Origin: DASRHT01 sp035293765
Lineage (GTDB): Bacteria; Chloroflexota; Ktedonobacteria; Ktedonobacterales; Ktedonobacteraceae
Reading direction: 5' to 3'
Assembly: GCA_035293765.1 (NCBI GenBank)
Contig: DATGMF010000031.1
Coordinates: forward strand, 1-64,000
Length of the DNA stretch: 64,000 bases
Positions 8,337 to 16,531 of this stretch are shown piece by piece. Under the pieces are notes generated by a model, which worked only from the letters and a program-made list of their open reading frames with translations, searched no databases and was not told where the DNA came from. The first letter of the stretch is position 1. Every line of letters starts with the position of its first letter. The translations under genes and the position numbers were made by a program.

Positions 8337-9173
8337 CTACCCTGCTGTGGGAGCAGCTTCTTCCAGCAGGCGATGATGCTCTTTGAGTTGCGCTCCACTC
8401 GCTTTTTTGCGCAGCATCAACATCTCAGCGGCAATGCTCAGAGCAATTTCGTCGGGAGTTTCCGCGCCGAGATCAAGTCCGATGGGAGCATGCACCCTGG
8501 CAAGGCGCTCACGAGCAATGCCCTCTTTCAAAAGCTCCTTGAAAATATGCTTGACCTTGCTCGGGCTACCAATCATACCAATATAGGCGGCGTTGGTCGC
8601 CAGCGCGGCTCTCAGCGCATCTTTATCGAGATGATGACCGCGCGTCACAATCACGATCCAGCTCGACTCATCCGGCTCCAGCTTGCGGATCGTCTCGGGA
8701 ATGTCGCCGAAGGTAAGCTGAACCTTCTCATCAAAAGAGTGCGGATCGGCCAGGTCGCGTCGGTCATCGACGACCACAATGCGAAAATCGAGGCGCGTCG
8801 CCAGGTGAGCCAGAGCTTGCGCCACATAGCCTGCGCCCGCGATAATCAGGCGCGCATCAGGACGCAGTACCTCGAAAAACACCTCCAATGTGGCCCCACA
8901 ACTGCCCACAGCCTCTCCTTGATCGGCATCCAGATGAATATGACTGGTGTACGTCCTGCCCTCGCGTATAGCCTGTAGCGCCTCCTGGACCACCTTCCCA
9001 TCGGTATGTGGTCCCGCGAAACTGCCACTGGTCGTACCGTCCGTGTGGATCAGCATCTTGCTGCCAACACCACAGGGGGCTGCTCCAATCGTCTTCACCA
9101 CAGTCGCTACCGCAACGCGCTCTCCCCGTCGTAGCGCCCCCTGAATCTCGTTATAAATACCATTTGCGCTCAT
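8337..9173 (-). CDS. XdhC/CoxI family protein
   Basis: A 278-residue protein. The N-terminal XdhC-CoxI domain (about 1-100: VAVATVVKTIGAAP, GSKMLI, EAVGSCGATLEVFFE) is joined to a Rossmann domain (about 105-250: LIIAGAGYVAQALAHLA, VVVDDR, VIVTRGHHLDKDALRAAL, IGMIGSPSK). Known members bind, sulfurate and insert molybdenum cofactor into xanthine dehydrogenase or CO dehydrogenase. The usual SGGC-E loop is replaced by SGSFAGPHTDGKVV, so the N-terminal cysteine of that loop is missing. No molybdoenzyme gene lies nearby, so its client is unknown. Confidence 0.87.
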   Translation of the reverse strand: MSANGIYNEIQGALRRGERVAVATVVKTIGAAPCGVGSKMLIHTDGTTSGSFAGPHTDGKVVQEALQAIREGRTYTSHIHLDADQGEAVGSCGATLEVFFEVLRPDARLIIAGAGYVAQALAHLATRLDFRIVVVDDRRDLADPHSFDEKVQLTFGDIPETIRKLEPDESSWIVIVTRGHHLDKDALRAALATNAAYIGMIGSPSKVKHIFKELLKEGIARERLARVHAPIGLDLGAETPDEIALSIAAEMLMLRKKASGAQLKEHHRLLEEAAPTAG

Positions 9174-9407
9174 CGGCTTCCCTCATCATATATAGTACTC
9201 AATGATTGAATAATATATATTACAACGTACGATGATAGTATGGTATTCCCCTGCTCAAGAGCGGATGATATGGAGCAATTTTTTTGTCCATTGATGGTGA
9301 ATGGAAGTATCCGAAATGTTACCTCTCTTTATAACCCGTTTTAACCATGTTCAAGCCATGTATGATATGTTATACTCTCTGCAATGTAGATAGTGGGAGG
9401 ATCATCA

Positions 9408-9818
9408 ATGACACAGCTTCCAGATATCGAGTCGAGAATTAGGGCACAAGAAAGCATGACGACCATGTTGCATGCATGTTTTAAAGAGTTATCAAGAGAT
9501 ATGATCGCAAGTTTCCAACAAGAGGCCAAGTATCACGCCGCAACGGACCGTGAGTTAGATATCCGTTTTCGGCACATTGACGCCTGTTTGGATAGACTTG
9601 AGGCCATTACAGCGACGAAGGAGGATCTAGCATCGCTTGAGAGCCGTATGGCGACGAAGGAGGATCTAGCATCGCTTGAGAGCCGCCTCAAGGAGGACAT
9701 GGCCTCTCTTGAGGGTCGTATCAAAGAAGATCTAGCATCGCTTGAGAAGCGCATCTTGGATGCTTTTAAGCAGGTCGTTGCTATAGTTGATACGCGGCTC
9801 CCCTTACAGGGACGTTGA
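9408..9818 (+). CDS. Small coiled-coil protein with tandem KEDLASLE repeats
   Basis: Start ATG 9408, with GGGAGG seven or eight bases upstream. The 136-residue soluble protein is nearly all helical heptads. Residues about 70-118 consist of four 11-13 residue units of the type ATKEDLASLESRM, the first two encoded by exact 35-bp direct repeats (9612-9646 and 9651-9685). I do not recognise a family. Such repeats expand by slippage and usually form an oligomerising rod. No enzymatic motif, signal peptide or clear partner gene is visible. Confidence 0.75.
   Translation: MTQLPDIESRIRAQESMTTMLHACFKELSRDMIASFQQEAKYHAATDRELDIRFRHIDACLDRLEAITATKEDLASLESRMATKEDLASLESRLKEDMASLEGRIKEDLASLEKRILDAFKQVVAIVDTRLPLQGR
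9612..9685 (+). repeat. Exact 35-bp tandem direct repeat inside the coiled-coil gene
   Basis: Two copies (9612-9646 and 9651-9685), four bases apart, start GCGACGAAGGAGGATC and end GAGAGCCG; the 39-bp period equals 13 codons. A shorter third piece (GATCTAGCATCGCTTGAGA) follows at 9729-9747. Copy number could vary by slippage while keeping the frame. Confidence 0.85.
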
Positions 9819-9830
9819 GCAAGGATACAA

Positions 9831-9872
9831 AAAGTGCCTGGATGCTGCTACGAGAGAGCCTCCAGGTGCTTT
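9831..9872 (+). terminator. Probable hairpin terminator after the coiled-coil gene
   Basis: Arms AAAGTGCCTGGA (9831-9842) and TCCAGGTGCTTT (9861-9872) pair at 10 of 12 positions around an 18-base loop, with A-rich flank on the 5' side and TTT at the end. It sits 12 bp after the stop and between convergent genes, so it may serve both. The U-tract is short. Confidence 0.5.
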
Positions 9873-9895
9873 AAAATCAGTTTCATCAAGTGAAG

Positions 9896-10561
9896 TCAGG
9901 ATTGTTCCGTCCTGGCTCGAAGTCCCGACGTGAGATCATACACAACTCCTTCCAGAAACTCCTGTTCGTCAATTTCCTGAGCGGCGAACCGTCTCCACCA
10001 TGTTGGCAGATCAGCTACCCCGAATTGAGCATAGAGGTTGCGAGGAAGGGCGTAGTCAGTATGGTCAGGATCAATATTTGTATGTACCTGATATGCGCTG
10101 GAGGCAAAGATGATGGCGTGCCAGACATTCCAGGCTTGCGTTGCTGAAAGATGAAGCCCCGTTCCTCTCAAATGCTCTATGACTTTATTTCTGAGAGTGT
10201 GTTGTCCCAGGTGCGAAGTATGAACGTCGGCGACATGCGTTGCTTCGTGTAATAGCGTCTCGCAGAGCGTAGAGCCGACGTTGTGGCTGATATCCACCGT
10301 TAAGGGATGGCTGTAAGCTCCCCGCGGATCGTAACAATCAGTAACGAGAAACGCATCGATCTGATCCGGCCAGCTCAATTCCAATAGCTCTGCCTGTTGG
10401 CGTGCCATCGTTGCAAAATGGGGTGCCAAATCTTTTTGGATGGTGGAAGCGGCCTCCGCAAGCTGTGTGGCTCGCTGCGGCCAGAGCGTTTCGCGAAAAA
10501 GTTCTGCCTGCGTAAGGGCTGTTTCAATCTGTTCCGCCGTCTGAGTCATAGCCGCCTTCAA
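9896..10561 (-). CDS. HExxH metalloprotease-like protein, 5' end probably disrupted
   Basis: From ATG 10561 the product has 221 residues. It contains LLHEATHVAD (HExxH, about residues 104-113) and a helix-rich context, suggesting a zinc peptidase-like protein of no named family that I recognise. There is no signal peptide. The frame stays open upstream to the stop at 10739-10741, and those 50-odd codons look coding (for example AEAAFLLFQAHNPRGPQ, GIWGVWEEALTNPQ) but contain no ATG or GTG. An out-of-frame ATG lies exactly at their beginning (10723-10725). This suggests a small indel just after the original start codon, so the gene may be a pseudogene or may use the internal start. Confidence 0.6.
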   Translation of the reverse strand: MKAAMTQTAEQIETALTQAELFRETLWPQRATQLAEAASTIQKDLAPHFATMARQQAELLELSWPDQIDAFLVTDCYDPRGAYSHPLTVDISHNVGSTLCETLLHEATHVADVHTSHLGQHTLRNKVIEHLRGTGLHLSATQAWNVWHAIIFASSAYQVHTNIDPDHTDYALPRNLYAQFGVADLPTWWRRFAAQEIDEQEFLEGVVYDLTSGLRARTEQS

Positions 10562-10737
10562 TGCTGTACCTGCTTGCTGTGTTGTTTGAGGATTGGTGAG
10601 AGCTTCTTCCCAGACGCCCCAGATGCCTTGCGGTCCCCGTGGATTGTGGGCCTGAAATAAAAGGAAAGCGGCTTCAGCGGTCTCCGGTTGGCGCTGGATA
10701 GTCTCTTTTGTGACAACTTCGTCATGGATAAAAAAAT

Positions 10738-10752
10738 ACTATTCAGAATAGT
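10738..10752. promoter_or_regulatory. Palindrome upstream of the ATPase/DUF4435 operon
   Basis: ACTATTC-A-GAATAGT is an odd palindrome with perfect 7-bp arms, in the 75-100 bp gap before the AAA ATPase gene and over the 5' edge of the divergent protease frame. It could be an operator. This is based on symmetry only. Confidence 0.35.
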
Positions 10753-10814
10753 AGCCCTAATGTTACAATGGGCGTGGTACAGCAAATATTCCGAAGAAAG
10801 CGAGTGTTAGTCAA

Positions 10815-12170
10815 ATGCCACAAAAAGGAAGTGAGAAAACAAGAAGAATAAAACAGATAGCCGTGAAGGATCTCTTCGGGATATTTCATCACGTCATTCC
10901 TCTCAACATGGACGAAAGGATCACCATCATTCACGGCCCTAACGGTTTTGGGAAAACTGTGATCCTTCGTTTGCTGAACGACCTTTTCAGCCGCAAAAAC
11001 ACTGCGCTCCGAACGATACCCTTTAGCGAGTTCCATGTAGAGTTTGAGGACGGGGACTGTTTCTGGGTTACTAAAAGGTTAAATAGTAGCAAGAACAAGA
11101 ATCTGAATCCAACCCAACTAGAAATTACCTTTTACTCATCTATAGAAGGCTCTCGGGAAGCTTATCCTTTGCCTCCTTCACCTCGCTCTTCCAGGAATGC
11201 TCGGGCTCACTACATTGCTGCAATAGAGCAGTCAATACCAGAACTTGAGTATATAGGTCTGAATCGTTGGCGTCATCATATCACGGAAGAAATTTTGTCT
11301 TTTGAGGAGGTAATAGAGCGTTTCGATGAGCACTTGCCTCTAGTTGTAGATAGTACATCCAACAAAGGAAAAAAACCTGATTGGTTAAATGAGATCAGAC
11401 GCTCTGTAAAAGTGCGTTTCATTGAGACTCAACGACTACTATATACTGAACTCTCCGAGTATGACGAAACTCATGTGCAGTTTACTGTTAAAGCGTATGC
11501 AGAACATCTGGCTGAGAATATTAAATCAACTCTTGCAAAATCAGTAGAATTATCTCAATCGCTTGATAGCACTTTTCCATCCAGAGTGGTGAATTTTACC
11601 ACTCAGCGTGCTCTTATAGAGGAGACGCTTCGTAGGAAATTACAAAAATTAGAAGATAAACGTGCTCGTTTGACGAAAGTTGGTTTATTAGATCAAGAAA
11701 GCAGCAATGTGCAGTACCGAAATATGGATGATCGCACAAGGCTCATTTTGTCAGTGTACGTAGAGGACGTCGAGAAGAAATTAGGGGTTTTTGATGAAAT
11801 AGCGAATAAAATTGATCTGCTTACCAGGATCATCAACAAGCGGTTTTCGTATAAGCAAATCGCCATTAGCAAAGAGCAGGGTTTTATCTTTACGACTTCA
11901 AACGGTGCAACCTTATCTCCAACTGATCTATCTTCAGGCGAGCAGCATGAACTTGTGCTCTTTTACGAATTGCTCTTTAAAGTTGCTCCTGGCTCGCTTA
12001 TTCTCGTTGACGAACCAGAACTGTCTTTGCATGTAGCATGGCAGATGGAGTTTCTGAAAGATTTAAAGGAAATCGCAGACCTTGCGGATCTGGACGTATT
12101 AATTGCTACTCATTCCCCACAAATTATTCATGATCGGTGGGATTTGACAGTGCGGTTAGAGGGGCCGTAA
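10815..12170 (+). CDS. ABC-type AAA ATPase, AriA-like (candidate PARIS defence ATPase)
   Basis: A 451-residue cytoplasmic protein. Walker A is GPNGFGKT (41-48), the ABC signature region is LSSGEQHE, Walker B is LILVDEPELSLH and the switch histidine is in ATHSPQII. A helical/coiled-coil insertion of about 250 residues lies between the two nucleotide-binding halves, as in OLD/RecF-type ATPases (AAA_15/AAA_21). It is followed after 2 bp by a DUF4435 gene. Size and order match AriA-AriB of PARIS systems, where the ATPase senses a phage anti-restriction protein and releases a toxic nuclease. The DNA is more A+T-rich than neighbouring genes, suggesting transfer. Retron or other OLD-like pairs are alternatives. 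Confidence 0.8.
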   Translation: MPQKGSEKTRRIKQIAVKDLFGIFHHVIPLNMDERITIIHGPNGFGKTVILRLLNDLFSRKNTALRTIPFSEFHVEFEDGDCFWVTKRLNSSKNKNLNPTQLEITFYSSIEGSREAYPLPPSPRSSRNARAHYIAAIEQSIPELEYIGLNRWRHHITEEILSFEEVIERFDEHLPLVVDSTSNKGKKPDWLNEIRRSVKVRFIETQRLLYTELSEYDETHVQFTVKAYAEHLAENIKSTLAKSVELSQSLDSTFPSRVVNFTTQRALIEETLRRKLQKLEDKRARLTKVGLLDQESSNVQYRNMDDRTRLILSVYVEDVEKKLGVFDEIANKIDLLTRIINKRFSYKQIAISKEQGFIFTTSNGATLSPTDLSSGEQHELVLFYELLFKVAPGSLILVDEPELSLHVAWQMEFLKDLKEIADLADLDVLIATHSPQIIHDRWDLTVRLEGP

Positions 12171-12172
12171 AA

Positions 12173-13051
12173 ATGAGGGAATATATTACTGAGCACGAAA
12201 TAGCTAATACCATCCGTTTGATACGTGCTCAGCGAATAGGTGCTTGCTTGATTGTTGAGGGGGATACAGATGGGAGGGCTTATAAAAACTTTGTTGATGA
12301 AAATAAATGTCAAATAATCATTGCTCATAATAAAGATAATGCTACTAAAGCTCTTTCCCTGCTAGAGAGCGATAACTTCGCGGGCGTTCTGGCTATTGTT
12401 GATGCAGATTTCGACGTGCTGGAGGGAAAAGTCCCCGCTTCTGAAAACCTGCTGTTCACGGACGGACACGATCTTGAGGCGATGATTATACAGTCTCCTG
12501 CACTTGAGAAGGTTCTGGCTGAGTTTGGGTCTGAGAGCAAAATCGCGAACTTTGAGAAGAAAATGGGAAAATCAGTTCGCCTGATACTGACCGAATGCGG
12601 TATGCCGGTTGGCTACTTACTCTGGGTTTCGTTGCGCGAGAAATTGTCATTGCGCTTTGAGGATCTGGACTTTGATAAGTTTATTGATAAAGAGACACTG
12701 GTTGTTGATACCGGCAAACTGGTTAGACTTGTTCAGAGTAGATCAAGTCAATCTGGTAGTAATCGACCTCCCCTAGATGATGAGATCCATAACAAAATAC
12801 GGGCGTTAAAAGATGATTCTCACGATCCCTGGCATGTTTGCTGTGGACATGATCTGGTGTGTATTTTGTCGCTGGGATTGCGTAAAGCCTTTGGTACCGT
12901 CTCAGAGAAACCTGAAAATATTGAAAAATGGTTACGATTGGCTTACGATTCTTCCCATTTTTGCTGCACGCGACTGTATGCATCTCTACAACAGTGGGAA
13001 AAGGCGCATGTGCCATTTGTGTTGTTAAAATCCTCTAATTCCCAGAATTGA
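12173..13051 (+). CDS. DUF4435/TOPRIM-like protein, AriB-like (candidate PARIS effector)
   Basis: Start ATG 12173, two bases after the ATPase stop, so the pair is surely cotranscribed and probably translationally coupled. The 292-residue protein shows LIVEGDTDGRAY with Glu29, IVDADFDVLEG (about 82-92) and TDGHDLEAMI. This Glu / D-x-D / D pattern is the TOPRIM-like metal site seen in DUF4435 proteins. In PARIS the equivalent AriB is a nuclease that cleaves tRNA and stops phage growth; assignment here is by architecture. A strong terminator follows directly, marking a self-contained two-gene unit. Confidence 0.78.
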   Translation: MREYITEHEIANTIRLIRAQRIGACLIVEGDTDGRAYKNFVDENKCQIIIAHNKDNATKALSLLESDNFAGVLAIVDADFDVLEGKVPASENLLFTDGHDLEAMIIQSPALEKVLAEFGSESKIANFEKKMGKSVRLILTECGMPVGYLLWVSLREKLSLRFEDLDFDKFIDKETLVVDTGKLVRLVQSRSSQSGSNRPPLDDEIHNKIRALKDDSHDPWHVCCGHDLVCILSLGLRKAFGTVSEKPENIEKWLRLAYDSSHFCCTRLYASLQQWEKAHVPFVLLKSSNSQN

Positions 13052-13058
13052 AACGCTA

Positions 13059-13092
13059 GCAGAGCGACCATAAGTGATCGCCCTGCTTTTTT
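13059..13092 (+). terminator. Rho-independent terminator of the ATPase/DUF4435 operon
   Basis: Arms GCAGAGCGACC (13059-13069) and GATCGCCCTGC (13076-13086) pair at 9 of 11 positions with a six-base loop and are followed by six T (13087-13092). It begins 8 bp after the stop codon. Confidence 0.8.
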
Positions 13093-13115
13093 CATTTGTG
13101 TATTTGAAAAGCTTC

Positions 13116-14318
13116 TTAACTCAGCCGCTCGATGATCATCGCCATGCCCTGACCGCCGCCGACGCACATGGTTTCGAGGCCAAAGGTCTTATCAGCGGTT
13201 CGCAGGCCGTTGATCAGCGTGGTCATGATGCGCGCTCCGGTCATGCCGTAGGGGTGGCCGAGCGCAATCGCGCCGCCGTTGACGTTGAGTTTGTCCCAGG
13301 GGATGCCAAGATGCCGGGCCGAGGGGATGACCTGGGCGGCAAAAGCTTCGTTGATCTCGACCAGGTCGATGTCGTTGATGGTCATGCCGGCCCGTTTGAG
13401 TACCTGACGGCTGGCCTCGATTGGACCCAGCCCCATAATCTCCGGGTTGAGGGCTGAGACGCCGCTGGCGACGATACGTGCCAATGGGGTGATGCCCAGT
13501 TCGCGCGCCTTGCTATCGCTCATCACTACTACAGCGGCAGCGCCATCGTTGAGCGGGCAGGAGTTGCCCGCGGTGATCTCGCCGTTGGGGCGGAAGACCG
13601 GCTTTAAGGTTGCCAGCACCTCGACGGTGGTGCCGGGGCGCGGACCATCGTCTTTGCTCACAACCGCGCCGCCAGGAGTGGTGATCGGCACGATCTCCCG
13701 ATCAAAAAAGCCGTTATCGCGCGCTTCCACCGCTCGCTGCTGCGAGAGACAGGCATACTCGTCCATTTCACGACGGCTGACATTTTCGAGAAGGCGAACG
13801 TTCTCGGCGGTCTGGCCCATAGCGATGTGAATATTGGGCAGTCCGACAGGCGGTTCCCACGAGGTTGCGCCCTGCGCCTGCTGGAAAGTCCGCTCCTCGG
13901 CCTCGGCAAAGATCGGGTTATGGGGACCGGCATCGGCGAAGCCAGAGGAAAAGCGGCTTACGGTCTCGACGCCAGCCGCCACAAATATATCGCCCTCGCC
14001 CGCCTTGATCGCGTGGAAAGCCATGCGGATGGTTTGCAGAGATGAAGAGCAATAGCGATTGACGGTGACTCCGGGTACTTCGGACATACCCGCAAGGATC
14101 GCCACCACGCGGGCCATATTAAACCCTGACTCACCCGCAGGCTCCCCGCAGCCAAGCAGTAAATCCTGAACTGAGTTGGGATCGAGCTGGGGTACCTTTG
14201 CCAGTACCGCTTTTACGACGGTGGCGGCGAGGTCATCGGGTCGGCATTCGATCAGTGATCCCTTAGAGGCTCGCCCAATAGGGCTGCGCGCAGCAGCGAC
14301 AATGACGGCTTCAGGCAT
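13116..14318 (-). CDS. Acetyl-CoA acetyltransferase (thiolase)
   Basis: Start ATG 14318 (AAGGAG upstream) gives 400 residues, normal for thiolases. Visible are VIVAAARSPIGR at the N terminus, the nucleophile in VNRYCSSSLQ (Cys90), NEAFAAQ, the histidine in GGAIALGHPYGMTGAR, and the second catalytic Cys in CVGGGQGMAM. It joins or splits acetyl-CoA units in the cytoplasm; acetoacetyl-CoA synthesis or beta-oxidation are both possible. It is intact, unlike the thiolase remnant at 0.6-0.86 kb. Confidence 0.93.
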   Translation of the reverse strand: MPEAVIVAAARSPIGRASKGSLIECRPDDLAATVVKAVLAKVPQLDPNSVQDLLLGCGEPAGESGFNMARVVAILAGMSEVPGVTVNRYCSSSLQTIRMAFHAIKAGEGDIFVAAGVETVSRFSSGFADAGPHNPIFAEAEERTFQQAQGATSWEPPVGLPNIHIAMGQTAENVRLLENVSRREMDEYACLSQQRAVEARDNGFFDREIVPITTPGGAVVSKDDGPRPGTTVEVLATLKPVFRPNGEITAGNSCPLNDGAAAVVVMSDSKARELGITPLARIVASGVSALNPEIMGLGPIEASRQVLKRAGMTINDIDLVEINEAFAAQVIPSARHLGIPWDKLNVNGGAIALGHPYGMTGARIMTTLINGLRTADKTFGLETMCVGGGQGMAMIIERLS

Positions 14319-14499
14319 GTTCGTCTCCTTTTGCGTACACAAAACCATCTTTACTATCGATGGCCTGATAGCTTACCTGCTCCAGATGGTGTGATCAAAA
14401 AAGCTCACAGCCTTTTCTATTGTACCCTAAAAATGTTCTCGCAACGTTCAGATATGGGTTTTCTGGCACGCTTTTTCGCAACAGGCGCTGATCAGCCTG

Positions 14500-15231
14500 T
14501 TACTCGTAATAAGCCGGCGCTTTCTTGAGCGTTTGCCATTGGAGACCGTCATGACCGAAGACGACCAGCGCCACCTGCTCGCGCTCAACCAGAGCCAGCA
14601 GTTTACGGGTGCTGGCTCGCAACTGTTCCTCGTCCTCAATCGGCCATGCCTTGCGCTCAGGAGTGAATTGCCGTTGCATGGCGACGGCATCGATTGCCAG
14701 CAGCACCGGACCCGTCTGGGGCAGGCGTACCAGGACCGATTGATGCCCGGGTGCATGTCCGCTGGTCTCGATTAATGACAGACCTGGAAGAAGCTCAGTA
14801 TCTCCATCAACCAGCCGGTAGCGCAACTCCGGGTGATCCCAGTGTGCGCGTGCGCCCGCAAAACGTGGATGTCCACCGCGCGCTACCTCGTAATGTTCGC
14901 GCTGGACGATAAATTCTGCCTTGCGAAAGGCATCATGATAACCCGCATGATCCACGTCAAAGTGGGTGCAGATGAGCATGTTGATATCATCAGGACTCAA
15001 GCCAAGTTCGGCAAGATGCTCAAGTACATTTTTTTCATTCTCAGAAGGTGGCGCTTCTGGAGGCGGTGTGTGATCAGCGGGCAGTCCACTATCGATAAGA
15101 ATGTTTTGCCCGTCGCTCATCTGCGCAAGGTAGCATCCCATTGATGCCGGCGTCGGCGGGGTCGTTGGGAAGGTGGAGGTGGCTAGCTGCATCAGGGAAA
15201 GTCGCTGTGGTGTCGCGTTACTTGAAGGCAT
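14500..15231 (-). CDS. Metallo-beta-lactamase-fold hydrolase (lactonase-like)
   Basis: A 243-residue protein; ATG 15231 has AAGGA. The HxDxDH zinc motif is THFDVDHAG (His90, Asp92, Asp94, His95), further ligands lie in TSGHAPGHQS and LLAIDAV, and the last histidine is in FGHDG. The layout is that of AiiA/AttM N-acyl-homoserine lactonases and related hydrolases. Substrate unknown; quorum-signal cleavage is only one option. No signal peptide. The next minus-strand gene upstream, the deacetylase, is separated from it by a hairpin. Confidence 0.83.
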   Translation of the reverse strand: MPSSNATPQRLSLMQLATSTFPTTPPTPASMGCYLAQMSDGQNILIDSGLPADHTPPPEAPPSENEKNVLEHLAELGLSPDDINMLICTHFDVDHAGYHDAFRKAEFIVQREHYEVARGGHPRFAGARAHWDHPELRYRLVDGDTELLPGLSLIETSGHAPGHQSVLVRLPQTGPVLLAIDAVAMQRQFTPERKAWPIEDEEQLRASTRKLLALVEREQVALVVFGHDGLQWQTLKKAPAYYE

Positions 15232-15287
15232 GTATCAATCCTTTCTTCATCGCTTGCAGGTCAAATGTCATCAGAGCCTCAATATAC

Positions 15288-15325
15288 CATCTTTCATCTC
15301 CCTCAGAAAGAAGGAGATGAAGATG
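15288..15325 (-). terminator. Hairpin downstream of the polysaccharide deacetylase gene
   Basis: Arms CATCTTTCATCTCC (15288-15301) and GGAGATGAAGATG (15313-15325) pair over 13 bp with one bulged base. It lies 48 bp beyond the deacetylase stop on the minus strand. No clear U-tract follows, so a terminator role is likely but unproven. Confidence 0.45.
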
Positions 15326-15372
15326 AGCGTGTTCATTATGCATGTTGGAGCTGCATACGCTTGCAGCTGTGG

Positions 15373-16128
15373 CTACACTGTAACATAGGTGAAGCCGCGT
15401 TGCTGGAGCCCGACAATGATTTGGGGCAGTGCCTGTACTGTCTGTGATCGGTTACCACCCCCATCATGCATCACCACAATACTGCCATTCCTCGCGTTGG
15501 TGAGGACCGCGTTAACAATGGCTTTCACTCCGGGCTGCCGCCAATCATGCGTATCTATCGTCCATAGGATCTGACGTAGCCCTAGTTGCGCCGCGATCCC
15601 TCTCACTCTTGCGTTTGTTGCTCCATAGGGTGGTCGGAAGATCTCTGGTGGTACTCCTATGGTCTGTTGAATGACAAGAGATGTTGAACGAAGTTCCTGT
15701 CGTATTGCGTCAGAAGGCAGCTTTGTCAGGTTTGGATGGCTCCAGGTGTGGTTGCCTATCACCTCCCCCGCCTGGTACATTTGTCGCAGAAGATACGGAT
15801 AGCGCTGTACTTGTCCACCAATACAGAAAAACGTGGCTCTTACTCTATACTGTCTGAGCATACGAAGAACCTGTGGCGTAAATACTGGATTGGGTCCATC
15901 ATCAAATGTCAGGGCAATCACACGAGAAGCACTACGAGGAATGAGATGCTCTGCCGGAGTATGGGGAAAAACGGTGAAGGTCACACCTCTCATAGAGGCG
16001 ATGATGGGAAATCGTGGTATGAGCCGGCCGAAAGCATGAGCACTGGAGAGGTTCATTGCAACACCACTCCCCATTCCCCAGCATATTAAACTGATGACCA
16101 GAAGGAGACATACAAGCGATCTTCTCAT
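15373..16128 (-). CDS. Secreted polysaccharide deacetylase (NodB domain)
   Basis: A 251-residue product with an N-terminal hydrophobic segment (about 4-25) that is a signal peptide or anchor. The NodB domain starts near residue 67. Motif 1 is TFDDGP with the catalytic and metal aspartates, motif 2 is NHTWSHP (H-x3-H metal ligands), motif 3 RPPYGA, motif 4 THDW and motif 5 VVMHDGGG. Such enzymes remove acetyl groups from peptidoglycan, chitin or other GlcNAc polymers at the cell surface. The gene is divergent from the annealing-protein gene, with a 403-bp gap. Confidence 0.9.
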   Translation of the reverse strand: MRRSLVCLLLVISLICWGMGSGVAMNLSSAHAFGRLIPRFPIIASMRGVTFTVFPHTPAEHLIPRSASRVIALTFDDGPNPVFTPQVLRMLRQYRVRATFFCIGGQVQRYPYLLRQMYQAGEVIGNHTWSHPNLTKLPSDAIRQELRSTSLVIQQTIGVPPEIFRPPYGATNARVRGIAAQLGLRQILWTIDTHDWRQPGVKAIVNAVLTNARNGSIVVMHDGGGNRSQTVQALPQIIVGLQQRGFTYVTV

Positions 16129-16471
16129 TGTCTTCTCTACCTTTCTCTGGTGTTGACCAACCTCCTTGCTGGCGTCATTCTCACATAGAGTTGCGTTCCT
16201 TTCATCTTTGGCAAGTGAATAAGGCGTTTAAATATCTATGTATGCTGCTGTGCTCTCGCCCTTCACTATCAGCATACGCTCTCCTGTCAAGGACAGTTTG
16301 CCGTTCTTGAAAGAAACGCCCAAAAGGACGATGTGCAGAGGAGCAGAATCTGCCATACATATTTCATTCGTAAGCTACTTTTGTTCCATTCTGATTACCA
16401 CCTCCCACCCCCCAAAAAAGAATATTCCTGTGTACCTACCAGCGTTTGAGCGCGAAATCAGCGTAGTTTAC
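16129..16471. other. Non-coding divergent region
   Basis: This stretch lies between the deacetylase start and the promoter of the putative annealing protein. A plus-strand frame is open through part of it but reads as low-complexity, non-protein-like sequence without a ribosome site. It presumably holds the deacetylase promoter on the minus strand; no clear -35/-10 pair was identified there. Confidence 0.5.
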
Positions 16472-16500
16472 TTGACAGAATATCAGTGCTGTCATATAAT
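16472..16500 (+). promoter_or_regulatory. Consensus sigma-70 promoter with embedded inverted repeat
   Basis: TTGACA at 16472-16477 and TATAAT at 16495-16500 are separated by exactly 17 bases, a perfect housekeeping promoter. The inverted repeat TGACAG (16473-16478) / CTGTCA (16489-16494) fills the spacer, so a repressor could sit between the two boxes. It lies 32 bp before the start of the annealing-protein gene. Confidence 0.8.
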
Positions 16501-16531
16501 ATTAGAACAAATTTTCAAGAAGGAGCACACA

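Noticed and set aside
8343..8372. CTGCTGTGGGAGCAGC-like sequence, similar to one near 22921 and partly to 6669
   Set aside because: The similarity is short (about 12-15 bp), one copy lies in the XdhC coding end, and no consistent boundaries could be drawn.
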